This document shows, one piece after another, positions 31,457-39,349 of a DNA stretch of 39,349 nt (within the stretch, counting starts at the first letter, position 1; each line of letters begins with the position of its first letter). Source of the stretch: an uncultured Pelagibacteraceae bacterium. GTDB lineage: Bacteria > Pseudomonadota > Alphaproteobacteria > Pelagibacterales > Pelagibacteraceae. The translations under genes and the position numbers were made by a program. The DNA is taken from positions 1 through 39,349 of the forward strand of contig CACHDJ010000009.1 in the NCBI GenBank assembly GCA_902578525.1. Reading direction: 5' to 3'. Below the pieces are notes generated by a model. That model was not told where the DNA came from. It made no database searches and was given only the letters and a program-made list of their open reading frames with translations.

Positions 31457-33007
31457 TTAGTTTACTTTAGAAAAACGGAATAATGGTTCATTATTCGGTC
31501 TTATAGGAACATCAATGTTTGATTTTGACGCCCAAGAAATTACTTGGTGATGTAAAGGTAAATAAGCAATATCATCCTTTACAATTTTCCAAGCTTTTGC
31601 AATAGCAGCGTTTCTTTTATCTAGATCAACCTCTCCTTCCATTACTCTTATTGCAGCATCTACATCTGCATTACTGAAGTTAACTTTATTCCAGCTAGCA
31701 TCAGTTTCATATAAATAATGAAATACATAGTGACTATCTAGAGTAGGAACACCCCAACCTAACATATAGAAATCACCTTGATTATCTTTAAGTTCTTTGA
31801 AGTGTTTACTTTTAGTTTGAGAAAATAAGTTTACATTAACACCTATTTTTCCTAACATTCCAACTACAGCTGTACAAATAGCTTCGTCATTCACGTATCT
31901 GTCATTTGGACATCTTAGTTCTACATCAAAACCATCTGGATATCCTGCATCTGCTAATAATTTTTTCGCAGCATTAACGTCGTAAGGTAATCTTTTATCA
32001 AGAGCCTTGGTGTAGCCTGTTACACCTGGAAAAGTTATAATTCCTGCTGGTTCACTTAGCCCTCTCATAACTTTTTTCTTGATAGCTTCAATATCAATTG
32101 CTTGGTAAAGAGCTTGCCTTACTTCTTTTTTCTTAAATGGATTGTCTCCTGTATTTCCAGATCTTAATTTATCTGCAGCTTGATCCATTCCAAGAAAGAT
32201 AGTACGCATCTGTGGAGTACTCTCCACTTTATGTCCTGTAGAAGCTTTTATTCTACCTAAATCTTGAACAGGGGCATCTGTAACTAGATCTATTTCGCCA
32301 GATAAAAGTGCAGCAACTCTAGTAGCTGCATTTTTTATTGGAAGTAATTGTATCTCAGTTATATTATGTTCAACATTTCCCCACCATTTACCATTCTTTT
32401 TGAAAACAGTTTTAGTATTTGGTTCTCTTAAAGTAATTTTAAATGGACCAGTCCCCATTGCATTAGTGGCAGAAAAAGTTTCTTGTCCTGCGTCCCAATT
32501 TTGTGGAGAAAGAGCAAAATTTTTAGCTGACCACTCTTTGGACATTATAAAAATATTTGATAATTGGTTCAAAAGAATTGGATTAGGTTTACTTGTTTTT
32601 ATTTGAACTGTGTATTTATCAATAGCCTTAACTCCTGAAATTGTACTTATATATTCTTTAAAATCTGAAGTTCTTTGCTTAGCTCTTAATATACTGAAAA
32701 CAACATCCTCTGACGTCATTGGTTGTCCGTTAGAGAATTTTACATCCTCTCTTAAAAAAAAGTACCAAGTATTTGGATCAACAGCTTTCCACTTTGTTGC
32801 TAATTGCGGTCCTATAGACATATCAAGACCTCTAGTCACTAAAGCTTCATAGATTTGTCTAGATACTTGAGTAGTTGGTCCTTCATTTTGTGCATGCGGA
32901 TCAAGTGTTAAACTATCTCCTTGCATTGACCATTTGATAGTTTTTGCTAATCCAGTATTTGGAGCAAAAATTATGAAAAAAGCCAATAAAATTTTAATAA
33001 ATTTCAT
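31457..33007 (-). CDS. Peptide-type ABC transporter substrate-binding protein (DppA-like)
   Basis: A 516-residue periplasmic protein of the SBP_bac_5 family. Residues 1-21 form the signal peptide ('KFIKILLAFFIIFAP', cut after GLA). 'IKWSMQGDSLTLDPHAQNEG' begins the mature part as in DppA/GsiB, then 'LATKWKAVDPNTWYFFLRED' and 'VKFSNGQPMTSEDVVFSILR' give the family signature, and 'ADAGYPDGFDVELRCPND' a later conserved block. It delivers its ligand to the permeases downstream. The Shine-Dalgarno is a full AGGAGG (33017-33012), strong for this genome, but is covered by an inverted repeat. The ligand is not determinable from sequence. Confidence 0.93.
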   Translation of the reverse strand: MKFIKILLAFFIIFAPNTGLAKTIKWSMQGDSLTLDPHAQNEGPTTQVSRQIYEALVTRGLDMSIGPQLATKWKAVDPNTWYFFLREDVKFSNGQPMTSEDVVFSILRAKQRTSDFKEYISTISGVKAIDKYTVQIKTSKPNPILLNQLSNIFIMSKEWSAKNFALSPQNWDAGQETFSATNAMGTGPFKITLREPNTKTVFKKNGKWWGNVEHNITEIQLLPIKNAATRVAALLSGEIDLVTDAPVQDLGRIKASTGHKVESTPQMRTIFLGMDQAADKLRSGNTGDNPFKKKEVRQALYQAIDIEAIKKKVMRGLSEPAGIITFPGVTGYTKALDKRLPYDVNAAKKLLADAGYPDGFDVELRCPNDRYVNDEAICTAVVGMLGKIGVNVNLFSQTKSKHFKELKDNQGDFYMLGWGVPTLDSHYVFHYLYETDASWNKVNFSNADVDAAIRVMEGEVDLDKRNAAIAKAWKIVKDDIAYLPLHHQVISWASKSNIDVPIRPNNEPLFRFSKVN

Positions 33008-33046
33008 TTCCCCTCCTAATTATTAATAAGAAAGTATAGGGGAAAT
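33006..33046 (-). promoter_or_regulatory. Inverted repeat that can sequester the start site of the peptide-binding protein gene
   Basis: ATTTCCCCT (33006-33014) and AGGGGAAAT (33038-33046) are perfect 9-bp inverted arms with a 23-base spacer. In the transcript the 3' arm takes up part of the AGGAGG Shine-Dalgarno and the first two bases of the ATG, so folding would block initiation. A TATACT at 33038-33033 could be a -10 for a transcript lacking the 5' arm, in which case the repeat would act only on read-through RNA from ilvC, or as a DNA operator. Confidence 0.55.
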
Positions 33047-33082
33047 ATTTTGAATTTTATAGTTAATTTTATTGAAGTAAAC

Positions 33083-34672
<1,590 letters not shown>

Positions 34673-34673
<1 letters not shown>

Positions 34674-36439
34674 TAGACTAAAGCTTTACCTTTACCTGTA
34701 ATTTTATTTTCCTTTTTATCATTAGGACCTAAAATCATTTGATTATGTGGTTTTCCTGATGGTATCATTGGGAAACAGTTTTCATTAGGGTCAACTTGGC
34801 AGTCAAATATTACTGGACCATCATGATCAAGCATTTCTTTTATTTTAACATCTAGTTCCTCAGGATTATTAGCTTTAATGCCTTTGCAACCATAAGCTTC
34901 AGCTAATTTTACAAAATCAGGTAATGCTTCAGAATAACTTTCTGAATAATTTTTTTCATGTAGTAATTCCTGCCATTGCCTAACCATTCCCATATACTGG
35001 TTATTCAAAACAAAAATTTTAATAGGTAAATTATACTGAACTGCAGTAGACATTTCTTGCATTGTCATCAAGACTGAAGCCTCACCAGCTATATCTATAA
35101 CAAGTTTATCTGGATGAGCAATTTGAACACCAACAGCTGCTGGAAGACCATACCCCATAGTCCCAAGTCCACCAGATGTCATCCATCTATTGGGTTTATT
35201 AAATTTATAGTGTTGTGCAGCCCACATCTGATGTTGACCAACTTCTGTCGTGATAAAAGTATCTTGGGTTTTTGTTAATTCATAAAGTCTTTGAACAGCA
35301 TATTGAGGTTTTATAGTTTTATCACTATTGATATAACCCAAAGAGTCTTTTGTTCTCCATTTTTGAATCTGTTCCCACCATTTTGAAATACTTTGTTTAT
35401 TAGAAAACTTAAAGCCATTTTGTTTTTTATTAATCTTTTTAATAGTACTTTTAAGAACCTCATTAACATCACCAACTATAGCTAAATCTACTTTTATAAT
35501 TTTGTTAATTGATGAAGGATCAATATCGATATGAACTTTTTTTGATTTAGGTGAAAATTCATCTATCTTTCCAGTTATTCTATCATCAAATCTTGCTCCT
35601 ATATTAATTAACAAATCACAATCATGCATTGCATTATTTGCTTCATAAGTTCCATGCATTCCAAGCATCCCTATAAATTGATTATCATCACCTGGAAAAG
35701 CTCCTAAACCTTGTAATGTAGATGTAATCGGAAAACCAATAAGTCTAACAAATTCTCTGAGTGTTTCACTAGCTTTTGGTCCAGAATTTATTACGCCTCC
35801 ACCAGTATAAATTACAGGTTTTTTTGCTTTAGAGATTAAATCAATTAATTTATCTAACTCATTTTGAGTAAATTTATTATGTAATTTATTTGCAATCTTA
35901 TTTTCTTTTTTTGGTTTTAAATAATTTGTTTTTGCGAATTGAACATCTTTAGGAATATCTACTAATACTGGGCCCGGTCTTCCAGTTGTTGCAACTTTAA
36001 AAGCTTCGTGCAAAACTTTTGTTAAATCTTTAACATCTTTAACTAACCAATTATGTTTTGTACATGGTCTAGTTATACCTGTAGTATCACATTCCTGAAA
36101 AGCATCTGTTCCTATTAAATGGGTTGGAACTTGTCCAGAAATACAAACTAAAGGAACAGAGTCCATATATGCATCTGTTAAAGCAGTAACAACATTAGTT
36201 GCTCCAGGTCCAGAAGTTACTAGTACTACTCCAGGTTTACCAGAGGATCTTGCGTATCCTTCTGCAGCATGTCCCGCTCCTTGTTCATGTCTTACTAGGA
36301 TATGTTTGATTGATGAATGATTTTTTAACTCATCATAAATAGGTAAAACTGCTCCACCAGGATAACCAAAAATAAATTCAACATCTTGATCTTCAAGACA
36401 CTTAAAAACAATTTCTGCACCTGAATATAATTTTGACAT
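34673..36439 (-). CDS. ilvI: Acetolactate synthase large (catalytic) subunit
   Basis: A 588-residue ThDP enzyme. Glu52 in 'RHEQGAGHAAEGYARSSGKP' is the cofactor-activating Glu; 'VLVTSGPGATNVVTALTDAY' and 'DIPKDVQ' follow; the central FAD-binding domain and the C-terminal ThDP domain ('GGLGTMGYGLPAAVGVQIA', 'LNNQYMGMVRQWQE') are complete. It condenses two pyruvates, or pyruvate and 2-oxobutyrate. At the ThDP metal motif (normally GDG/GDA...N) the sequence reads Gly452-Glu-Ala, with Glu where Asp usually binds Mg; this may be a lineage trait. It lies 53 bases after miaA, before ilvH and ilvC. Confidence 0.96.
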
Positions 36440-36492
36440 TCATTCAATCTAGCTGAAGTTGTACTGATTGGTCAAGTTTAACTGAAAATAAT

Positions 36493-37401
36493 TTAAATTT
36501 TTTTTAGAAAGATATTTAATCCTTTGTGATTAAGTTTTTTCCAACTAGTCATGTGTCCTCTAGCCCATGTCACTTGCCTTTTGGCATATTGCCTAGTCTT
36601 TATTGATATTTTTTCAATAGCCTCATCTTCTGTTATCTTATTTTCAATAAAATCTTGGATTTCAGCAAGACCTATTGCTTTTGAAATACTTTTGTTTTTT
36701 GGAATTCTAAGTCTTAAAAACTTTTTCACCTCTAAAACAGCTCCCATTTTTACCATTTGCTTCGTTCGTATATTAATTTTTTCAACTAGTTCAGATCTAG
36801 GACAATCTATAAATAATTTGATAAGATCTTTTTTTCTAAATTTAGATTTAGTTCTTTTATACCATTCAGTAATAGATTCTTTTGTAAATAATTTTACTTC
36901 ATAAGCTCTGACGGACCTTTGAACATCTGTAGGTTTTATATGATTAGCTATTAACGGATCTAGCTTTATAAGTTTTTTGTAAAATTTATTCTGTCCTATA
37001 GATTTTTGTAACAATCTAATCTTATTTCGAAATTTAGAGGGTATTGAAGAGATTTCAACTAAACCTTCTGTTAAAGCTTTGAAATATAATCCTGTTCCCC
37101 CAACTAAAATTGGAATTTTTTTTCTATTTTGAATTTCATTGATTTTTTTTATAACGATTTTAAGCCAATCTCCAGTGGAAAAATCTTTTTTAGAATTTTT
37201 AAAGCCATACAAATGATGTTTAATTTTTTTAAGCTCATTTTTTGAAGGTCTTGCAGTTAAAATTTTTAATTCTTTATATACTTGCATACTATCTGCATTG
37301 ATAATTTCTCCTTTAATTTTCTTTGCTAATTTAATTGCAAAATCTGACTTTCCTGATGCAGTGGGTCCAAATATTAAAATAATTTTGGATTTAAAATCCA
37401 T
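36493..37401 (-). CDS. miaA: tRNA dimethylallyltransferase
   Basis: A 302-residue enzyme. P-loop 'GPTASGKS' (12-19), 'INADSMQVYKEL' with the catalytic Asp, 'PILVGGTGLYFKALTEGLVE', 'DVQRSVRAYEV' and 'KTRQYAKRQVTWAR' are the MiaA hallmarks in order. It transfers a dimethylallyl group to A37 of tRNAs reading UNN codons, an important function in an AT-rich genome with many such codons. It sits three bases after the Do protease gene and 53 before ilvI, an arrangement familiar in alphaproteobacteria. Confidence 0.96.
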   Translation of the reverse strand: MDFKSKIILIFGPTASGKSDFAIKLAKKIKGEIINADSMQVYKELKILTARPSKNELKKIKHHLYGFKNSKKDFSTGDWLKIVIKKINEIQNRKKIPILVGGTGLYFKALTEGLVEISSIPSKFRNKIRLLQKSIGQNKFYKKLIKLDPLIANHIKPTDVQRSVRAYEVKLFTKESITEWYKRTKSKFRKKDLIKLFIDCPRSELVEKINIRTKQMVKMGAVLEVKKFLRLRIPKNKSISKAIGLAEIQDFIENKITEDEAIEKISIKTRQYAKRQVTWARGHMTSWKKLNHKGLNIFLKKI

Positions 37402-37404
37402 TAT

Positions 37405-38808
37405 TTATTTTAATTTAACCCCAATATATCTTCTTTGGTTTTGGCTATTATATATTACTAATAATATTGTTTTTTGATTTGTGTTTAAGACTTCTTTGAC
37501 AATTTGATCTAAATCATTTGCTGATTGTATCTTTTTCTTTTGGGCTTCAATTATAATACTATTTACCTCGATAGAATTTATTAGAGGACTGTTTTTATCT
37601 ATCTGGGTGATGACTAATCCTTTTGTTTGATTAGGAAGTTTTCTTTCCTTGATATCTTCATTATTTAACTTTCTGACTGTTATTTTTAAATTATTTACAG
37701 TGCTTTCTATTGGCGAAGATTTCTCTGTAACTTTAAAATCTTCAGAAGTTTCTAATCTTCCTAAAAGAACATTTTTAGTTAACTCTTTTTTATTTCTCCA
37801 AATCTTAACTTTAACATTTGTACCAACTTCTGTTTTTGCAACAATCGCTGGCAATTCTTTCATTTGATTAATTCTAACTCCGTTAAATTCTAAAATGATA
37901 TCTCCAGCTCTAATTCCTGCTTTTGCAGATGGACTATTTTCTGCGACACTTGCAACCAAAGCACCTCTTGGTTCATCTAGTTTTTCAACATCAGCAATCT
38001 CTTGGGTTACATCTTGTATTCTTACTCCTAACCAACCCCTTTTAGTTTCACCAAATTCTATTAATTGATCTATTACAATTTTTGCACTATTTGAAGGAAT
38101 AGAAAAACCTATACCAATTGATCCACTTCTTCCAAGAATGGCAGTGTTAATTCCAATAACATCTCCATTCATATCAAATAAAGGTCCACCAGAGTTACCT
38201 GAATTAATTGATGCATCTGTTTGGATATAATCTTCATATCTTGATAATCCAATTGATCTATTTCTTGCAGAAATAATTCCAGATGTAACAGTGCCTCCCA
38301 AACCAAATGGATTTCCTATTGCTATTACCCAATCACCTATTCGAGCTTTATCTGAGTCACCGAATGCAACAGGTATAAATTTTTCATTAGTATCTAACTG
38401 TAAAACTGCAATATCTGATAACGGGTCAGCTCCAATTATTTTTGCTTTAAACTCTTCATCTCCGTTTACTCTAACTATAATGTCCTCTGCATCTTGAATA
38501 ACATGGTTATTTGTAACAACTATACCTTTTTCATCTATAATGAAGCCTGAACCAAGTGCAGATGATTTTCTTTCTTGAGGAGTTCCAAACTCTTTGAACA
38601 TATCTTCAAATGGAGATCCTGGAGGAAATTGAAATGGAAAAGGGTTAGTATTTGTTACTACGGTCTGTGTGGTTGATATATTTACTACAGAAGGCATCAA
38701 TTTTTCAGCAAGATCTGCAAAAGATGCTGGAAGTGTTTTTGAATTTGATTGAATTGAGAAGCTTAAAGTTAAAAATAATGTAACTAATATAAATCTAATT
38801 TTATTCAT
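37405..38808 (-). CDS. Do-like periplasmic serine protease (DegP/DegQ/MucD family)
   Basis: A 467-residue protein with a signal peptide (about 1-23), trypsin-like domain and two PDZ domains. The catalytic triad is His102 ('VVTNNHVIQDA'), Asp132 ('DPLSDIAVLQLD') and Ser206 ('INSGNSGGPLFD'). PDZ1 starts at 'RGWLGVRIQDVTQEIAD' and PDZ2 covers the last ~100 residues. It degrades or chaperones misfolded envelope proteins. The N-terminal 'FPPGSPFEDMFKEFG' is the LA loop of the Do family. It follows DUF2065 by one base and is in a run with hflC, a common alphaproteobacterial envelope quality-control cluster. Confidence 0.95.
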   Translation of the reverse strand: MNKIRFILVTLFLTLSFSIQSNSKTLPASFADLAEKLMPSVVNISTTQTVVTNTNPFPFQFPPGSPFEDMFKEFGTPQERKSSALGSGFIIDEKGIVVTNNHVIQDAEDIIVRVNGDEEFKAKIIGADPLSDIAVLQLDTNEKFIPVAFGDSDKARIGDWVIAIGNPFGLGGTVTSGIISARNRSIGLSRYEDYIQTDASINSGNSGGPLFDMNGDVIGINTAILGRSGSIGIGFSIPSNSAKIVIDQLIEFGETKRGWLGVRIQDVTQEIADVEKLDEPRGALVASVAENSPSAKAGIRAGDIILEFNGVRINQMKELPAIVAKTEVGTNVKVKIWRNKKELTKNVLLGRLETSEDFKVTEKSSPIESTVNNLKITVRKLNNEDIKERKLPNQTKGLVITQIDKNSPLINSIEVNSIIIEAQKKKIQSANDLDQIVKEVLNTNQKTILLVIYNSQNQRRYIGVKLK

Positions 38809-38809
38809 A

Positions 38810-38995
38810 CTAACTCTTCATATAATAAATAATTATAAACCCTATAATAGCAAAGATTAGGCCTCCAGTTCTTAATCGACTATCTTCTAATAGATCTAAT
38901 TTTTTTAACATACTTTTCATTTTTGATGGAAATAAGGCATATAAAATACCCTCAATGAAAAGAAGTAGACCAAAAGCTATGATCAATTCTTTCAT
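38810..38995 (-). CDS. DUF2065 small membrane protein
   Basis: A 61-residue protein with two hydrophobic helices (about 4-18 and 45-58) around a basic segment. 'FIEGILYALFPSKMKSMLKK' and 'SRLRTGGLIFAIIGFIIIYY' match the DUF2065 family, which is typically encoded between hflC and the Do protease, as here. Function unknown; an inner-membrane helper of the HflKC/protease system is a guess from position. It is 11 bases after hflC and one before the protease gene. Confidence 0.9.
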   Translation of the reverse strand: MKELIIAFGLLLFIEGILYALFPSKMKSMLKKLDLLEDSRLRTGGLIFAIIGFIIIYYMKS

Positions 38996-39006
38996 AAATA
39001 AATTTA

Positions 39007-39349
39007 CTATTCTGTTTTGGGTTTTATATTTCCAAAAAATTTAAAAAATTCACTATCTGGAGATAAAATCAAAGATGTATCGCCACCAATTAAAGCATTT
39101 TCATATGCTTGCATTGCTCTATAAAATGCAAAAAATTCAGGATCTCTTCCAAACGCATCAGCAAAGATTTTATTTCTTTGGCCATCGCCTTCCCCTTTCA
39201 TAATCTCTGATTTTTTTTGGGCATCAGCCAGTATTACTGTTACTTCTTTATCTGCAGTTGAAGTAATAGTTACTGCCATCTCTGCACCTCTTGCTCTAAA
39301 TTCTTTTGCTTCTCTCTCCCTCTCAGTTTGCATTCTTCTGAAAATTGCA
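39007..39349 (-). CDS. hflC: HflC-like SPFH/prohibitin-family protein (C-terminal part, truncated by window)
   Basis: The frame is open to the right edge, so only the last ~114 residues are present. 'MQTEREREAKEFRARGAEMA' is the long SPFH helix, followed by 'ILADAQKKSEIMKGEGDGQR' with repeated A-x-A/E-G heptads and 'DPEFFAFYRAMQAYENAL', the HflC C-terminal pattern. HflK/HflC form a membrane assembly that encloses and modulates FtsH protease. DUF2065 and the Do protease downstream support HflC over HflK. Confidence 0.92.
   Translation of the reverse strand, partial: AIFRRMQTEREREAKEFRARGAEMAVTITSTADKEVTVILADAQKKSEIMKGEGDGQRNKIFADAFGRDPEFFAFYRAMQAYENALIGGDTSLILSPDSEFFKFFGNIKPKTE

Noticed and set aside
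36551-36904. 117-codon plus-strand frame opposite miaA
   Set aside because: It lies wholly inside miaA with all MiaA motifs on the other strand, and lacks a ribosome-binding site or recognisable domain.

Overview
The window reads as a chromosomal segment of a very AT-rich, streamlined alphaproteobacterium, most likely a SAR11 / Pelagibacterales member ('Candidatus Pelagibacter'-like). The signs are low GC throughout, Lys/Asn/Ile-rich proteins, almost no intergenic space (stops and starts commonly overlap by 1-8 bases), many periplasmic-binding-protein transporters, and alphaproteobacterial gene blocks (hflC-DUF2065-Do protease, miaA-ilvI-ilvH-ilvC, mreBCD-mrdA-rodA). This assignment rests on recall of such genomes, not on a search. 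Nearly everything lies on the minus strand; the exceptions are the partial binding protein at the left edge and the DUF2805/grxC pair near 15.4-16.0 kb. I saw no rRNA, tRNA, CRISPR array, insertion sequence or phage gene, and no gene-free stretch over 300 bases.

Left part (1-7.2 kb): the end of a branched-chain-type binding protein faces a minus-strand operon that starts with a divergent pyrroline-5-carboxylate-reductase-like gene, continues with livG-livF-livH-livM, a 22-codon membrane micro-ORF and an MFS transporter. A small outer-membrane beta-barrel gene with its own terminator lies upstream of it.

7.4-14.6 kb: a second, composite Liv operon, and the most unusual part of the window. Its order is binding protein, hairpin attenuator, livH, a cis-CaaD-like tautomerase with all six catalytic residues, livM, livG, livF, azlC, azlD and a glutarate 2-hydroxylase (GlaH/CsiD). 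It combines an importer, an exporter-like pair and two small-acid enzymes in one transcription unit, which suggests an undescribed uptake and catabolic route for a small carboxylate or amino acid.

14.6-20.3 kb: a LysE-type exporter with a terminator-like hairpin directly before its start codon, DUF2805 and glutaredoxin 3, MsrB, then a four-gene cluster (DadA-like FAD oxidoreductase, EamA transporter, D-2-hydroxyacid dehydrogenase, HDAC-fold deacetylase).

20.4-27.7 kb: leuA followed with no gap by the cell-elongation genes mreB, mreC, mreD, mrdA (PBP2) and rodA. MreC has an unusual C-terminal coiled coil ending in a two-cysteine motif.

27.8-39.3 kb: a Dpp/Opp-type peptide importer (binding protein, two permeases, fused double ATPase) lies between ilvI-ilvH-ilvC and leuA. 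Its binding-protein start is covered by a 9-bp inverted repeat that can hide a consensus Shine-Dalgarno. Upstream are miaA, a Do-type periplasmic protease, DUF2065 and the end of hflC.
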